Source: JBMONI01 sp049324575 (GTDB lineage: Bacteria > Omnitrophota > Omnitrophia > Omnitrophales > Aquincolibacteriaceae). From it: a stretch of DNA of 64,000 nt. The DNA lies in the NCBI GenBank assembly GCA_049324575.1, contig JBMONI010000016.1, positions 62,001 through 126,000 of the forward strand, read 5' to 3'. Of this stretch, positions 9,268 to 25,713 are shown in pieces. The notes under the pieces were generated by a model. That model did not search any database and was not told where the DNA came from. It saw nothing but the letters and a program-made list of their open reading frames with translations. The position numbers and the translations under genes were made by a program. Within the stretch, counting starts at the first letter, position 1. Every line of letters starts with the position of its first letter.

Positions 9268-10091
9268 TTTCTCCTGTCCTTTACGATATATTTGGTGGAA
9301 GCCTTCTTCGGTTCACGCGTTTTGAGACCTTTGGATTTCTGTCCGTATTTGCTCTGCGGATGGTTGCCGCCTTTGGATTTTCCTTCGCCGCCGCCCATCG
9401 GATGATCGACCGGGTTCTTCGCCACGCCGCGGGACGCGGGCCGGATCCCGAACCAACGGGCGCGCCCGGCCTTACCGAGCTTGATATTCTCGTTCTCGAT
9501 GTTCGAACATTGCCCGACCGTGGCAAAAGACGCCGTCGGGATCTTCCGGATCTCCCCCGAGGGGAGTTTCACGTTCGCAAAATCGTCCTCTTTCGAAAGA
9601 ATCTGCGCCGCCGCTCCGGCCGAACGCACCAGCTTACCGCCCAAGCCGGGCCGAAGTTCAATATTATGGATCATGGTCGCTTCGGGGATGTTCTTCAGCG
9701 GAAGATGATTGCCGGTCTTCACTTCGGCGTTTTCTCCGCTCATGACGGTCTCGCCGACTTTCAGGCCATCGGGGCACAGGATATAGCTCTTGGTCCCGTT
9801 CTCATATTGAATTAACGCGATCCGGGCCGTGCGGTTCGGATCATATTCGACCGTCAGCACCTTGGCCGGAACATCATAGACCTTGCGATAGAAATCGACC
9901 AAACGGTAACGGCGCTTGTGGCCTCCGCCCCGCCGCCGCATCGTCATATGTCCGTGCGCATTGCGCCCCCCGGACTTCCTCAGGATCTCCGTCAATGGTT
10001 TATAAGGCTTATCCGCCGTCAGTTCCGAGAAATCATGAGCGTTCCCGAACCGTCGGGAGGGCGTAATCGGTCTGTATTTGATCAATCCCAT
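9264..10091 (-). CDS. rplB: 50S ribosomal protein L2
   Basis: Core protein needed for peptidyl-transferase centre assembly. The start [16 protein letters not shown] gives 275 aa, the usual length; upstream in-frame codons run into rplW. The C-terminal signature [15 protein letters not shown] with its conserved His is present. Standard S10-operon position between rplW and rpsS. Confidence 0.98.
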   Translation of the reverse strand: MGLIKYRPITPSRRFGNAHDFSELTADKPYKPLTEILRKSGGRNAHGHMTMRRRGGGHKRRYRLVDFYRKVYDVPAKVLTVEYDPNRTARIALIQYENGTKSYILCPDGLKVGETVMSGENAEVKTGNHLPLKNIPEATMIHNIELRPGLGGKLVRSAGAAAQILSKEDDFANVKLPSGEIRKIPTASFATVGQCSNIENENIKLGKAGRARWFGIRPASRGVAKNPVDHPMGGGEGKSKGGNHPQSKYGQKSKGLKTREPKKASTKYIVKDRRK

Positions 10092-10099
10092 AATGCTTG

Positions 10100-10387
10100 T
10101 CAGATCGCGATATCGATCTTCTCTCCTTTTTTCAAAGTCACGACGGCGCGTTTCCAGTCCGCGACTTTCCCCGGCTGGTGGCGCACACGCTTCCATTTCC
10201 CCAGCACGACCATCGTATTGACCTTCAGCACATGCACGTTGAAGATCTTCTCCACCGCTTCCTTGATCTGTTTCTTGTTGGCCTCGGGATGGACGATAAA
10301 AGCAAATTTGCTGTGCGCCTCCTGCCCCTTGGTCATTTTTTCCGTGATCGAAGGCTCGCGGATGACATCATGCATCGCCAATTTCAT
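10100..10387 (-). CDS. rplW: 50S ribosomal protein L23
   Basis: Exit-tunnel protein that docks trigger factor and SRP. It has 95 residues, with the helix KKQIKEAVEKIFNVHVLKVNTM and the basic loop GKWKRVRHQPG typical of L23. It overlaps rplD by 4 nt. Confidence 0.97.
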   Translation of the reverse strand: MKLAMHDVIREPSITEKMTKGQEAHSKFAFIVHPEANKKQIKEAVEKIFNVHVLKVNTMVVLGKWKRVRHQPGKVADWKRAVVTLKKGEKIDIAI

Positions 10388-11058
10388 GACCGCGCCTCCG
10401 CCTCTTGTTTCTCTTCTTTCGGTTCCAGCACCGATTCAACCCTTTTCTCAAGGACCTCCAAAGCGTTCTGTTCGATCAAAAGCTTGGGATGTTCCAACAG
10501 ATCGTAGGCGCTGACCTCGGCCGCCTTGCGAAGTTCGATCAATCCCCGCGTATTGCGCGCCGCTCTCTCGAGATTGGCTCCGATCTCCTTCACAATGCAG
10601 ACCGTCCGCGCATCCTTGACGGGAAGCGCTTTGAGGATCTCGATCCATTCGCGCGTCTTGGCGGTCTCCAGCACCAGATCTTCCACCAACACAAGGTCTT
10701 TTTTTCCGGCCTTTTCGCTCAACGCCGAAACCAGGGCTTTTAAACGGATATTCTTCGGCAAGTGGACCGTATAGTCCCGGGGATGCGGGCCGAAGACCCT
10801 TCCGCCGCCAGTCCAAATAGGAGAACGCCGGGAACCATGCCGCGCGCGGCCGGTCCCTTTTTGTTTCCAAGGCTTCGCTCCGCCGCCACGAACCTCTTTG
10901 CGGGTCTTGGTGCTCGCCGTCCCGCGCCGCAGATTGGCCGCATAAGCGGTCCGGACAAGCGCGAGCAATCTCTCATTGACCGGAGTCCCATAGATCTCCG
11001 GATTGAGAACGACTTCTCCCTTTTTGTTTCCCTTTTTTGTGTAAAGGGGTGCTTTCAT
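10384..11058 (-). CDS. rplD: 50S ribosomal protein L4
   Basis: Tunnel-constriction protein; in some bacteria it also represses the S10 operon. The 224-residue protein has the extended basic loop ([29 protein letters not shown]) that reaches the tunnel. About 15 charged residues follow the normal C-terminus. It lies 22 nt after rplC. Confidence 0.97.
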   Translation of the reverse strand: MKAPLYTKKGNKKGEVVLNPEIYGTPVNERLLALVRTAYAANLRRGTASTKTRKEVRGGGAKPWKQKGTGRARHGSRRSPIWTGGGRVFGPHPRDYTVHLPKNIRLKALVSALSEKAGKKDLVLVEDLVLETAKTREWIEILKALPVKDARTVCIVKEIGANLERAARNTRGLIELRKAAEVSAYDLLEHPKLLIEQNALEVLEKRVESVLEPKEEKQEAEARS

Positions 11059-11080
11059 AACAGCTCCAAAACGTTAATGA

Positions 11081-11875
11081 TCAGGAAGCGCTCTCCGGAC
11101 TTTCGGACGCCTTCGGTTTCGAAGACTCCTCCGAAGAGGCCTTGGCAGATCCTTCCTGGTGAGCGGTTTCCGCTCCTGCCGACGTTGCTTTTTCTTTCTT
11201 GGAATGGTTTTCGGCCGTTTTCCACTTTCGCTCGGCTCCGCGTTTAAGCGCGATCTTCACGACAAGATAACCCCCGGTCGCTCCGGGGACCGCGCCTTTG
11301 ACCGCCAACAAATGATGCTCGGGATGGACCTGCATCACTTTCAGATTCTGGACGGTCACACATTCATTTCCCATATGCCCCGGCATGCCTTTTCCTTTGC
11401 GGACCTTTTTTCGACAGCCCCGTCCGCCGGCCTGGGAACCGATCGACCCGGGCTCGCGGCCCATCTTAGTCCCATGCGCCTTTTCGCCGCCCCGGTAATT
11501 GAGGCGTTTCACTACGCCTTGGAAACCGCGGCCGATCGAGATCCCCTCGACATCCACAAAATCCCCTTTTTGGAAATTATCCACATCCAGAAGAGCCCCC
11601 ACCTGAAGCCCTTCAACATTGTCCGTTCGGATCTCCCGCACAAAACGGAGAATCGGCGTCTTGGCGCGCTTGAACTGTCCGATCTTCGGACTGCTGACAC
11701 GCTTTTCACGGACCGGCTCAAAGCCGAGCTGGACGGCCTTGTAGCCGTTCTTTCCCTGGTCGCGGATCTCGGTGACATAGCACGGCCCGACCTCGATCAG
11801 GGTCACTCCCCTTTGGTGGCCATCCTCATCGAAGATCTGCGTCATCCCGACTTTTTTTCCGAGCAAACCGATCAT
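11081..11875 (-). CDS. rplC: 50S ribosomal protein L3 with low-complexity C-terminal tail
   Basis: One of the first proteins to bind 23S rRNA; its loop reaches the peptidyl-transferase centre. [19 protein letters not shown] and [25 protein letters not shown]... are clear family blocks. After about residue 212 a tail of roughly 50 residues rich in Ser, Glu, Lys and Ala follows, making 264 aa rather than about 210. The start overlaps the rpsJ stop by 4 nt. Confidence 0.96.
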   Translation of the reverse strand: MIGLLGKKVGMTQIFDEDGHQRGVTLIEVGPCYVTEIRDQGKNGYKAVQLGFEPVREKRVSSPKIGQFKRAKTPILRFVREIRTDNVEGLQVGALLDVDNFQKGDFVDVEGISIGRGFQGVVKRLNYRGGEKAHGTKMGREPGSIGSQAGGRGCRKKVRKGKGMPGHMGNECVTVQNLKVMQVHPEHHLLAVKGAVPGATGGYLVVKIALKRGAERKWKTAENHSKKEKATSAGAETAHQEGSAKASSEESSKPKASESPESAS

Positions 11876-12183
11876 AGTTTGATCTCAACCTCCACGCCGG
11901 CCGGAAGATCGAGCTTCATCAGCGCATCGACCGTCCGCGAAGTCGGCTCTTCAAGCGCGATCATCCTTTTATGCGTCCGCACTTCGAACTGATCCCGCGC
12001 TTTCTTATCGATCGTAGGCCCGCGCAGAACCGTCGTCTTCCAAATATGGGTCGGCAGCGGCACGGGACCGATCACCTTGGCCCCTGTCTTTTTCGCCGTG
12101 TTCACGATCTCCTGAACCGATTGGTCCAGGATGCGGTGGTCGTACGCTTTTAATTTGATCCTGATCTTTTCTTTGGTCGCCAT
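11872..12183 (-). CDS. rpsJ: 30S ribosomal protein S10
   Basis: Head protein of the 30S subunit and, as NusE, a partner of NusB and NusG in antitermination. The start [20 protein letters not shown] gives 103 aa; another ATG lies two codons upstream. [26 protein letters not shown] is the S10 signature. It follows fusA with a 2 nt gap, so the str and S10 clusters are joined and no tuf copy lies between them. Confidence 0.98.
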   Translation of the reverse strand: MATKEKIRIKLKAYDHRILDQSVQEIVNTAKKTGAKVIGPVPLPTHIWKTTVLRGPTIDKKARDQFEVRTHKRMIALEEPTSRTVDALMKLDLPAGVEVEIKL

Positions 12184-12185
12184 AA

Positions 12186-14267
12186 TCAACTCGCCATGAT
12201 TTTATCTGCGATCATTCTGGGAACTTCCGCATAACTGTGCGGCTCCATCGTATACGTTGCGCGCCCCTGAGAAAGTGAACGCACTGCGGTCGCGTATCCG
12301 AACATTTCCGCAAGAGGCACAAGCCCCTTGATCGCTTTCAGATGTCCGCGCGAGCCGACCTCCTGGATCACACAACGCCGCGCATTTAAGTCGCCGATGA
12401 TATCGCCCATGTATTCTTCCGGAGCGACCGCCTCGACGAGCATGATCGGCTCCAGGAGAACGGGCTTGGCTTTTCTGAAAGCATCCTTGAAAGCAAGGAT
12501 CCCGGCCATTTTGAAAGCGATCTCGGAAGAGTCGACATCGTGATAACTGCCGTCATAAACGATCGCCTTCACATCGGTGACCGGATAGCCGGCCAGGATC
12601 CCGTTCGTGCAAGCGTCTTCGAAACCCGCTTCGACTGCCGGAATATATTCGCGCGGGATCGATCCGCCGACCACTTCATTGGCGAACTCAAGCCCTTTAC
12701 CCCGCTCGAGCGGCTCAATCTTCAGATAGCAATGACCGTATTGACCTCGGCCGCCGGTCTGTTTGATGAATTTCCCTTCGGCATCGGCAGAGGTCGTAAT
12801 GGTTTCTTTATAAGCGACCTGCGGCTTCCCGACATTGAGGAGGACGTTGTATTCCCGCTTCAAAATATCCACCTTGATGTCCAGATGAAGCTCGCCCATG
12901 CCCCCGATCAAAGTTTGCACGGTCTCCTGGTCGGTTTTGACCCTGAACGTCGGGTCTTCGGAGACCAGTTTTTGGAGCGCATCGGACATCCGGTCGCGAT
13001 CCGCTTTGGTCTTCGGTTCTACCGCCATCCAGATCACAGGTTCCGGCACAAAAAGGGATTCAAGCACGACCGTTTTATTCTCATCGCAAAGCGTGTCTCC
13101 GGTCTTGATATCCTTGAGCCCGACCGCCGCAACGATATTTCCCGCTCCAGCCTCTTCGATCTCTTCACGCTTGTTCGCATGCATCAACAGAAGCCGTCCC
13201 ACGCGCTCTTTGCGGTTCGAACGCGGATTGTAGATATAAGAACTTGAAGAAAGGACCCCCGAATAAATGCGGATAAACGTCAGACTGCCCACGAATTTGT
13301 CGCTCGCGATCTTGAAGGCAAGGCAGGTGAGCGGCTCTTTTTCGTCCGCATGCCTCAGGATCTCGGAATCGTCTTCGGGGTTCTTGCCTTTGACTGGAGG
13401 AATGTCTTTCGGGGAGGGAAGATAATCGACCACGCAATCGAGGATCTGCTGAACGCCTTTGTTGCGAAGCGCCGTTCCGCAAATAACCGGGGTGATCTTG
13501 ATCGCGATCGTCCCCCTGCGCAAAGCCGCCTTGATCTCGTCGATCGTAGGCTCTTTGCCTTCGATGAATTTTTCCATCAGATGATCGTCGTGTTCGGCCG
13601 CCTTTTCGATCATGTGCTCGCGCATTTTTTTCGCGAGCGGAAGCATGTCCGCGGGAATGTCGACCACGTCGTATTTGGCGCCGAGCGTTTCGTCGTTGAA
13701 TACGGCGGCTTTCATGGTCACAAGGTCAATAACGCCCTTGAAACTCTCTTCGCGCCCCAAAGGCAGTTGGATCGGAACGGGATTGGCTCCGAGTTGGTCC
13801 TTCATTTGCTGGATATTGCGTTCGAATTCGGCGCCCGTACGGTCCATTTTATTGATGAAAGCGATGCGGGGCACATGATAGCGGTCCGCTTGACGCCATA
13901 CGGTCTCGGATTGGGGTTCGACCCCTTCCACAGCGCCAAAAACCACAACGGCGCCGTCGAGAACGCGCAGCGACCGTTCGACTTCGATCGTGAAATCGAC
14001 GTGGCCGGGCGTATCGATGATATTGACCCGGCAATCTTTCCAGAAACAAGTCGTCGCGGCGGACGTGATCGTAATCCCCCGCTCCTGCTCCTGCTCCATC
14101 CAGTCCATGACGGCGGTCCCCTCGTGCACTTCCCCGATCTTATAGGTCCGGCCCGTATAGTAGAGGATACGCTCCGTCGTCGTGGTCTTTCCGGCATCGA
14201 TATGCGCGGCGATCCCGATGTTGCGGATCTTTTCGAGCGGGAAATGGATCTTTTTTTCGTCAGCCAT
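12186..14267 (-). CDS. fusA: Elongation factor G
   Basis: GTPase that drives tRNA-mRNA translocation. It has 693 aa, normal length. The G motifs are intact: [15 protein letters not shown] (G1), DTPGHVDF (G3) and NKMDRTGA (G4). The C-terminal domains IV/V include [14 protein letters not shown] and [48 protein letters not shown] sequence. It lies between rpsG (5 nt) and rpsJ. Confidence 0.98.
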   Translation of the reverse strand: MADEKKIHFPLEKIRNIGIAAHIDAGKTTTTERILYYTGRTYKIGEVHEGTAVMDWMEQEQERGITITSAATTCFWKDCRVNIIDTPGHVDFTIEVERSLRVLDGAVVVFGAVEGVEPQSETVWRQADRYHVPRIAFINKMDRTGAEFERNIQQMKDQLGANPVPIQLPLGREESFKGVIDLVTMKAAVFNDETLGAKYDVVDIPADMLPLAKKMREHMIEKAAEHDDHLMEKFIEGKEPTIDEIKAALRRGTIAIKITPVICGTALRNKGVQQILDCVVDYLPSPKDIPPVKGKNPEDDSEILRHADEKEPLTCLAFKIASDKFVGSLTFIRIYSGVLSSSSYIYNPRSNRKERVGRLLLMHANKREEIEEAGAGNIVAAVGLKDIKTGDTLCDENKTVVLESLFVPEPVIWMAVEPKTKADRDRMSDALQKLVSEDPTFRVKTDQETVQTLIGGMGELHLDIKVDILKREYNVLLNVGKPQVAYKETITTSADAEGKFIKQTGGRGQYGHCYLKIEPLERGKGLEFANEVVGGSIPREYIPAVEAGFEDACTNGILAGYPVTDVKAIVYDGSYHDVDSSEIAFKMAGILAFKDAFRKAKPVLLEPIMLVEAVAPEEYMGDIIGDLNARRCVIQEVGSRGHLKAIKGLVPLAEMFGYATAVRSLSQGRATYTMEPHSYAEVPRMIADKIMAS

Positions 14268-14272
14268 AAAAT

Positions 14273-14740
14273 TTACCAGCGATAATGGGCAAAAGCCCTG
14301 TTCGATTCGGCCATTTTGTGCACATCTTCTCTCTTCTTGATGGACGAACCGGTCTTGTTATACCCGTCCAGGATTTCCTCGGCCAGTTTCACTTGCATCG
14401 GACGCCCTTTGCGACCCCGGGCAAAAGTCCTCATCCAGCGCATGGCAAGCGTATTGCCACGATCGGCACGAACACTGACCGGAACTTGGTAAGTCGCACC
14501 GCCGACGCGGCGCGATTTGGTTTCCAAGAGAGGGCGCACATTATCTATCGACTGCTTGAAAACTTCAAGGGCTTCTTTTCCCGTTTTCTCCGCCACGATA
14601 TCCATCGCCCCGTAGACGATCTTTTGCGCGACCATTTTCTTTCCGCGCTCCATCACAACGTTGATCATCTTGGAAACAAGAAGGTCGCCGTACTTGGGGT
14701 CGGGGTTGATCGTCCTTTTAGGTGCTCTTCTGCGTCTCAT
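14273..14740 (-). CDS. rpsG: 30S ribosomal protein S7
   Basis: Primary assembly protein of the 30S head at the E site. It has 155 aa, begins [19 protein letters not shown] and has the conserved block [23 protein letters not shown]. Normal length. It lies 12 nt downstream of rpsL. Confidence 0.98.
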   Translation of the reverse strand: MRRRRAPKRTINPDPKYGDLLVSKMINVVMERGKKMVAQKIVYGAMDIVAEKTGKEALEVFKQSIDNVRPLLETKSRRVGGATYQVPVSVRADRGNTLAMRWMRTFARGRKGRPMQVKLAEEILDGYNKTGSSIKKREDVHKMAESNRAFAHYRW

Positions 14741-14752
14741 GGATCCCTTTCA

Positions 14753-15129
14753 TCACTTCTTAGGCGTTTTTGCGCCGTATTTCGATCTGGATTTCTTACG
14801 ATCGCCGACGCCGCTCGCGTCGAGCTTACCGCGCACGATATGATAACGGACACCCGGCAGGTCTTTGACGCGCCCGCCACGCACCAGCACGATCGAGTGT
14901 TCCTGAAGATTATGTCCCTCGCCCGGGATGTAAGCGGTGACCTCATGCCCGTTGGAAAGCCGCACACGTGCGATCTTGCGCAAAGCGGAGTTCGGTTTTT
15001 TCGGGGTCTGCGTCCTCACCACAAGGCATACCCCGCGGCGGAACGGCGAACTCTGAAGGGCCGGGGATTTGGTCTTGTTCTTGAACCGTCTCCGCCCGTA
15101 TTTAATAAGTTGATTGATCGTTGGCGCCA

Positions 15130-15130
<1 letters not shown>
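14753..15130 (-). CDS. rpsL: 30S ribosomal protein S12
   Basis: Decoding-centre protein and site of streptomycin resistance mutations. It has 125 aa. The [11 protein letters not shown] loop has the wild-type Lys-Lys pair, and the second loop reads [11 protein letters not shown]. The start shares a base with the rpoC stop, so the rpoBC and str clusters are coupled. Confidence 0.98.
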
Positions 15131-19166
<4,036 letters not shown>

Positions 19167-19170
<4 letters not shown>

Positions 19171-22100
19171 ACTTTCAGCTTCTCCTTAATCCTTTTTTTA
19201 CGCTCTTCTTCAGCATCGAGCTTTTCATCCAAAAGGCCGTGGACCTTGCTCTTGTTCTTTTCAAGCGTGATATTGAGCGCCAGGGACTGAAGCTCTTTGA
19301 CAAGCACATTAAAAGATTCCGGCGTACCGGCATGCAATGCGGGCTCGCCCTTGACAATCGCCTCATAGACACGCGTGCGGCCGACGACATCATCGCTTTT
19401 CACCGTCAGAAGCTCTTGGAGCGTGAAGGCAGCACCGTAGGCCTCCAACGCCCAGACTTCCATTTCCCCGAAACGCTGACCGCCGAACTGGGCTTTTCCG
19501 CCGAGCGGCTGCTGCGTCACCAACGAGTACGGCCCAATCGCACGCGCGTGGATCTTGTCATCCGCCAAATGCGCGAGCTTCATCATGTAAATATATCCGA
19601 CCGTCACTTCCTGGTCGAAAGGCTCTCCGCTCTTCCCGTCGTGGACGCGAATTTTTCCATGCTTCGGAAGTTTTGCCTGCTTCAGCATATCCTTGATCTC
19701 TTCTTCGGTCGCGCCGCTAAAAACTGGCGTTTCGATCTTCAGACCCAGCACTTTGGCGGCCCATCCCAGATGGGTCTCCAGGATCTGACCCACGTTCATA
19801 CGGGAAGGAACGCCGAGCGGGTTCAGGATGATCTCGACCGGTGATCCGTCAGGCAGATAAGGCATATCCTCTTCGGGAAGGATCTTGGCGATAACCCCCT
19901 TGTTCCCGTGGCGGCCGGCCATTTTATCCCCGATGGAGATCTTCCGTTTCGAACAGATATAGACGACGACCTTTTTGATCACGCCCGGAGGAAGCTCATC
20001 TCCTTTTTTCACGCGATCGATCTCGCGCGCCCGCTCGCTCACAAGTTCGTCGATCTCGTCGCCCCATACGCGCGCGACCTTGCGAATGCTCTCTTCGATC
20101 TCCGGATCATCTTCGATCCGCACCGTATCCCAATCACAGCTCTCGAACTTCTTCAGGTCGGATTTCTGCACCTGGTGGCCGCGCTTTAAAAGGACTTCGC
20201 CCAGAATATCGTCGAGAAGATCTTCGGCAAGGCGCCTTCCGACGATCAGACTCGCCACTTTGTTCAAACGCTCCCGCTTCAGCGAATCGATCCGCTCCTG
20301 GTAACGCTCTTTGATATCATTGATCTCTTTGGCCTCAAGCCGCCGTTCTTCTTTTGACTTGGCCTGGCTTTCTTTGCGCGCAAAAACCTTCACATCCACG
20401 ATGATCCCCTCGACGCCGGGAGGCACCGTCAGGGAGGCATCGCGCACATCGCCCGCCTTTTCGCCAAAGATCGCCCGCAGAAGTTTTTCCTCCGGGGACA
20501 ATTCCGTTTCCGATTTCGGCGTGATTTTGCCGACCAGGATATCGCCCGGCTTCACTTCCGCTCCGATGCGGATAATGCCTTCCTGGTCCAGGTCCTTCAA
20601 AGCATCTTCGCTCACGTTCGGGATATCGCGTGTGATCTCTTCGTTGCCGAGCTTGGTGTCCCGCGCTTCGATCTCGAACTCTTCGATATGGAGCGAGGTA
20701 TAAACGTCTTGTTTGCAGAGTTTTTCACTGATGATGATCGCGTCCTCGAAGTTGTACCCGCGCCAGGGCATGAACGCCACGAGCACATTGCGCCCGAGGG
20801 CCAGCTCGCCTTTGTCTGTCGCCGTCCCGTCGGCGATGACCTCTCCACGTTTCACTTTATCACCGACATTGACGATCGGATATTGATTGACACAGGTCCC
20901 AGCATTGGAACGCTCGAATTTTTTCAACTTATAAACAAAATCATCCACGACGACCTCGTTGCCGCTAACTGCTTTGATGGTTCCGCGGGACTTGGCCACG
21001 ACCGTCGCCCCGGAATCGCGGGCCACATGCCGCTCCATCCCGGTCCCCACGAGCGGGGATTCCGTCACAAGAAGCGGAACCGCCTGCCGCTGCATATTCG
21101 AACCCATGAGCGCGCGGTTCGCGTCGTCATGCTCAAGAAACGGGATCAAAGCGGCCGCCACGCTGACGAGCTGGCGCGGCGAAACGTCCATATAATCGAT
21201 CTCTTCGGGCTTCTTTTTCGGGAAATCCCCTTTGGAACGGCAAGAGATGGTATTGCTCTGGAATTTTCCATGATCATCGACCGGCGCATTGGCCTGAGCG
21301 ATCACATATTTGTCCTCCAGGTCCGCGGTCAGGTATTCAATCTTATCCGTCACGCGTCCTTTTTCGACTTTCCGGTAAGGGCTCTCCAGGAAACCGATCG
21401 GATTGACCTGCGCAAAGGTACTGAGCGAGGCGATCAGACCGATATTGGGGCCTTCCGGCGTCTCGACCGGACAAACACGGCCGTAATGGGAAGGATGCAC
21501 GTCGCGGACCTCGAAACCGGCGCGCTCACGGGAAAGTCCCCCGGGCCCGAGCGCCGAAAGACGCCGCTTGTGCGTCAGCTCGGAAAGCGGGTTCGTCTGG
21601 TCCATGAACTGGGAAAGCTGACTGCGGCCGAAGAAATCCTTCACGGCGGCCGAGATCAATTTCGGATTGATCAGGTTGTGCGGCATGGCCGCATCGAGAT
21701 CGTACATCGACATGCGCTCAAGGCATGAGCGCTTCATCCGTGCAAGGCCGACGCGGAACTGGTCCTGCAAAAGTTCGCCGACCGAGCGCACGCGCCGATT
21801 CCCGAGATGATCGATATCGTCCTTGCTCAACTCCCCTTTGCGAAGCTTAAGAAGCGTCTCCACGACCTTCATGACGTCTTCTTTGCGGAGAGTCGTCTGC
21901 CGGGCGTCCTGCTCGAGACCCAGTTTCCGGTTGATCATGAAACGACCGACCTTCCCCAGGTCATAGCGCTGGGCATCAAAGAAAAGCTTCTGGATAAGGT
22001 CTTTCGCGCCGGCCCCGGTCGGAGGATCCCCGGGACGCATGCGGCGATAAATCGCCAGCTGCGCATCCTCGGTATTGTGATAAGGATCGCGCTCGAAAGT

Positions 22101-22952
22101 GTTCACGATCGCCATATCGTCCGGCCCGAGCTTCACGATCGAAACGGCTTTCACCCCGTTGGTTTCCAGCACGCTCAAAAGTTCTTTCGTCAGTTTCGAG
22201 CCTCCGTAAGCGATCACTTCTTTGGTTTCGGGGCTCAGAACATCGTCGGCAAGATATTGATCTTCCAGTTTGCGCAGGGCCGCGCGGTCCAGGTGGTCAG
22301 CCTTTTCGATCGGATAAAGTTCTTTAAGGATTTCGAACGTCGAAGAATAACCGAGGGCCCGCAATAGCGTGGTCGCCAGGATCTTCCGCCGGCGGTCGAT
22401 GTAGGCATAGAGCACATCATTGATATCCGATTCGAACTCGATCCAGGCGCCGCGGTACGGAATGATGCGAACGCTGTAGATCTTTTTTCCGCTCGGGTGG
22501 ATCGTTTCCTCAAGGGAAACGCCCGGGGACCGATGAAGCTGGCTCACCACGACCCGCTCGGCACCGTTGATGATAAAAGTGCCGGTCTCGGTCATAAGGG
22601 GAAGCTCTCCGATATAGACTTCCTGCTCCTTGGCTACGTTCTGGCGGACGAGCCGGATCTTCACTTTCAAAGGAGCGGCGTAAGTCATTCCCCGCTTGTG
22701 ACACTCGGCCATCGAATACTTCGGCTTGCCAAGCGCGTATCCTTCGTATTCCAGACGGCAGGTCCCGTCGAAACTTTCGATCGGAAAGCAATCCTGGAAC
22801 ACCGATTCCAGGCCCTGCCGCTTGCGCTTGCGCGCCGAGCGGTCGCTTTGCAGAAGCTCTTCATAAGACCGGACCTGGATCTCAACGAGATTCGGAAGGT
22901 CCATGGTGTCATAGATCTTCGAAAAGCTTTTGCGCTCTTCCATCTGGATCAT
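19167..22952 (-). CDS. rpoB: RNA polymerase subunit beta
   Basis: Second-largest core subunit, 1,261 aa. The rifampicin region is wild type in form ([35 protein letters not shown]), followed by [23 protein letters not shown]. The C-terminal clamp has [24 protein letters not shown]. An insertion of charged residues ([24 protein letters not shown]) lies between the flap-proximal blocks. It follows rplL by 52 nt; no attenuator hairpin is evident there. Confidence 0.99.
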
Positions 22953-23004
22953 AAGGATACGGCCTCCGGTAAGTTAGCGTTCAAAAAGGATCTCGCCATA
23001 CAGG

Positions 23005-23445
23005 TTACTTGATCTCGACCTTGGCTCCCTGTTCCTCGAGGACCTTTTTGATCTTCTCGGCTTCTTCCTTACTCACGTTCTCTTTCACGGTCTTCGGAGC
23101 GCCTTCCACAAGGTCTTTGGCTTCCTTCAGACCGAGGCTGGTGATCGCACGGATCTCTTTGATCACCTGGATCTTCTTGTCGCCGGAACTGGCGAGAACG
23201 ACCGTGAAACTGGTCTTCTCTTCCGCCGCGGCGGCTCCCGCGCCCCCGGCTCCCGCGCCCGCCATCATCGGCCCTGCGACCGCGACGGCAGCCGCCGCGG
23301 AGACCCCGAACTTCTCTTCGAGGGCCTTCACGAGGTCCGCTAGTTCAAGAACCGTCAACTCCTCGATCGACTTCAGGATCGCCTGAAGCTTCGAGGAAAG
23401 TTTCAGTTCCTCTTTCTTTTCTGCTACTGCTTGTTCGTCCGCCAT
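23005..23445 (-). CDS. rplL: 50S ribosomal protein L7/L12
   Basis: Stalk protein that recruits translation GTPases. It is 146 aa against the usual 120-130, because of about 15 extra residues at the N-terminus and a long Ala/Gly hinge. The C-terminal domain is standard ([38 protein letters not shown]). It follows rplJ, as is usual for the stalk pair. Confidence 0.97.
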   Translation of the reverse strand: MADEQAVAEKKEELKLSSKLQAILKSIEELTVLELADLVKALEEKFGVSAAAAVAVAGPMMAGAGAGGAGAAAAEEKTSFTVVLASSGDKKIQVIKEIRAITSLGLKEAKDLVEGAPKTVKENVSKEEAEKIKKVLEEQGAKVEIK

Positions 23446-23489
23446 GGTATTGCCTCCTTTTGGATTCGATCAGTGATAATTGCGTTCCG

Positions 23490-24029
23490 TCACGAAGCCG
23501 GCAAGGCTTCGGACTTCTTTTTTTTGATCTCGTTCAAAGCGACCGCAAGCCCGCGGATGACCTGGCCCAGTGTAAGCACTAAGCCCGAGATCGGCGATTT
23601 CATCCGCACCACCACCTGCGTCAACAATTCATGACGCGACGGCAAGGTCGCAAGGGATTTGACGAATTCCTGCGCGTAGATCTTTCTTTCGAAAATGACG
23701 CCGTTCGTCTTGAATTTTTCGTTCTCTTTCGCGTAATCGACGAGGACTTTGGAGACCGCCTGCGGCTCTTTATCGCTCATCGTCAGAATAACATTGCCTT
23801 TGAAACCCTGTTCGGCGCCCCCAAGCGGGATATTGATCTTCTCGAACGCCTTCACCGCGATGCGGTGTTTAACCACGAGAGAGCGGTTTGAGCACTTTTC
23901 GAGCTTGCGACGAAGATCGGATATCTTGGCGACCGAAACCCCGTCAAAGGCTGAGATGAAAATGTAGGGATACTTTTCGAATTCCCTCACCGCTTCATCC
24001 ATGATCATTTTGTTGATGATCGAAGGCAT
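23490..24029 (-). CDS. rplJ: 50S ribosomal protein L10
   Basis: Anchors L7/L12 dimers to the ribosome. The 179-residue protein is more divergent than its neighbours but keeps the L10 pattern: an N-terminal FISAFDGVSVAKISDLRRKLEK region, LVVKHRIAVKAFEKINI and a C-terminal LALGQVIRGLAVALNEIKKKK-type helix for L7/L12 binding. Its position between rplA and rplL supports the call. The family autoregulates rplJL in some bacteria; no leader structure was recognised in the 8 nt before it. Confidence 0.93.
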   Translation of the reverse strand: MPSIINKMIMDEAVREFEKYPYIFISAFDGVSVAKISDLRRKLEKCSNRSLVVKHRIAVKAFEKINIPLGGAEQGFKGNVILTMSDKEPQAVSKVLVDYAKENEKFKTNGVIFERKIYAQEFVKSLATLPSRHELLTQVVVRMKSPISGLVLTLGQVIRGLAVALNEIKKKKSEALPAS

Positions 24030-24036
24030 ACTGTCC

Positions 24037-24741
24037 TCAAATGCTCGCCGTCTGGATCCTGGCGCCCGGCCCCTGGCTCAAGGCGATCGTGATCCGTTTG
24101 AGATAAATTCCTTTGGAACTGGCCGGTTTGGCATCGCGCACCGCGCGGATCAATGTTTTGGCGTTCTCGGTCAACGCCTCTTCCGTAAAAGAGAATTTCC
24201 CGCAGATCGCGTGGACCCCGCCGGTCTTGTCGCTTTTGAACTCGATCTTGCCGCCCTTGAGGTCTTTGACGGCCTTGCCGACGTTCGGAGAAACCGTCCC
24301 GGCTTTCGGAGACGGCATCAGTCCGCGCGGCCCAAGAATCCGCCCCAGTTTGCTCAGTTCTCTCATCATGTCCGGATGCGCCACCAGCGCGTCGAAATCA
24401 AGCCATCCTCCCTGGATCTTCTGGAGGATCTCTTCCGCCCCCACTTCATCGGCCCCGGCCTCTTGGGCTTCCCGGGCCGCTTCGCCTTTGCAGATACAAA
24501 CCACACGGATCTTTTTCCCGGTGCCGTTCGGCAACACGACCGTCCCGCGCACCATTTCTTCCGTTTGCTCCGGGCGGATGCCGAGCTGAAAATCCACGGT
24601 CACGGTCTCATCGCATTTTGCCCCTTCGGCCTTCTTCAGGGCCTTGATCGCTTCGTCGATCGTATAAGCCTTTTGCGGGTCGACCAGCGCTGCGCGCTTC
24701 TGATAACGTTTGCTGCCTGTCTTTTCGGCGACCCTGCTCAT
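24037..24741 (-). CDS. rplA: 50S ribosomal protein L1
   Basis: L1-stalk protein that handles E-site tRNA. It has 234 aa with [33 protein letters not shown] and [22 protein letters not shown], both strong signatures. Normal length. The rplK stop overlaps the start by 4 nt. Confidence 0.98.
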   Translation of the reverse strand: MSRVAEKTGSKRYQKRAALVDPQKAYTIDEAIKALKKAEGAKCDETVTVDFQLGIRPEQTEEMVRGTVVLPNGTGKKIRVVCICKGEAAREAQEAGADEVGAEEILQKIQGGWLDFDALVAHPDMMRELSKLGRILGPRGLMPSPKAGTVSPNVGKAVKDLKGGKIEFKSDKTGGVHAICGKFSFTEEALTENAKTLIRAVRDAKPASSKGIYLKRITIALSQGPGARIQTASI

Positions 24742-25169
24742 TTTTTCTCCACCACTTCAAGTCCCATGCTGCGGGCCACGCCTTCCACGATCTTGATGGC
24801 ACTTTCGATCTTCGTCGTATTGAGGTCCACCATTTTCTGGCGCGCGATTTCGCGGACCTCTTCGCGGGTCACTTTCCCGATCTTCTGGGTCCCGGGCGTC
24901 GAAGCTGCCTTGGCAAGCCCGGCCGCCTTTTTAAGGGCGCTCGAGACAGGCGGCTGCTTCATAATAAAGGTGAAGGAGCGGTCCTTATAAACGGTAATGA
25001 CCACGGGAAGAATGGTGCCCGGACGGTCCTTGGTCCGCTCGTTGAACTGTTTGCAGAACTCCATAATATTCACGCCGTGCTGTCCAAGCGCAGGGCCGAT
25101 CGGAGGAGCCGGGTTCGCCTGCGCGCCCGGGACCTGCAACTTGATCTGCGCTGTGACTTCTTTGGCCAT
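24738..25169 (-). CDS. rplK: 50S ribosomal protein L11
   Basis: GTPase-associated-centre protein, 143 aa. The start [15 protein letters not shown] is preceded by basic non-conserved codons that overlap nusG and are excluded. Conserved blocks: [25 protein letters not shown] and [16 protein letters not shown], with proline pairs for factor contacts. It follows nusG with a 1 nt gap. Confidence 0.98.
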   Translation of the reverse strand: MAKEVTAQIKLQVPGAQANPAPPIGPALGQHGVNIMEFCKQFNERTKDRPGTILPVVITVYKDRSFTFIMKQPPVSSALKKAAGLAKAASTPGTQKIGKVTREEVREIARQKMVDLNTTKIESAIKIVEGVARSMGLEVVEKK

Positions 25170-25170
25170 T

Positions 25171-25704
25171 TTAGATCTTCTCCACTTGCCAGTATTCGAG
25201 TTCGACCGGCGTCTGCCGCCCAAAGATCGTGACAAGCACTTTCAGCTTGCCCCGGTTGGGATTGATCCCGTCGATCACTCCGTTAAAATTCGCGAACGAG
25301 CCTTCTTTCACGCGGACATTCTCGCCCTGGGTAAACTCCACTTTGGGCTTAGGCTTTGACGTCTTTTCTTCCTGCTGATCGATGATCTGCCGCACATCAT
25401 CGTCGGTCAAAGGGACCGGGTTCTTTCCCGATCCGACGAAGCCCGAAATCCCCGGCGTGTTCTTGATCAAATACCAGCTGTCGTCGCTCAGTTCCATCTT
25501 CACGAGGATATAACCGGGGAAAAATTTCCGTTCCAGGATCCTTTTCTTCCCGCCCCGAACCTCGCTGACCTTCTCGGTCGGGATCAGGACCTCATGGATC
25601 ATCGCTTTGAGCCCTGCCGCTTCCGCCCGTGTTTCCAAATTCGCTTTTGCCTTGCTCTCCGCCCCCGTCTGCGTATGCACGACATACCATTTCGCTTCCG
25701 ACAT
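25171..25704 (-). CDS. nusG: Transcription termination/antitermination factor NusG
   Basis: Binds the RNA polymerase clamp and, through its KOW domain, Rho or S10. It has 177 aa: an NGN domain ([20 protein letters not shown], then [27 protein letters not shown]) and a C-terminal KOW ([36 protein letters not shown]). Normal length and position, 9 nt after secE. Confidence 0.98.
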   Translation of the reverse strand: MSEAKWYVVHTQTGAESKAKANLETRAEAAGLKAMIHEVLIPTEKVSEVRGGKKRILERKFFPGYILVKMELSDDSWYLIKNTPGISGFVGSGKNPVPLTDDDVRQIIDQQEEKTSKPKPKVEFTQGENVRVKEGSFANFNGVIDGINPNRGKLKVLVTIFGRQTPVELEYWQVEKI

Positions 25705-25713
25705 AACTTTATC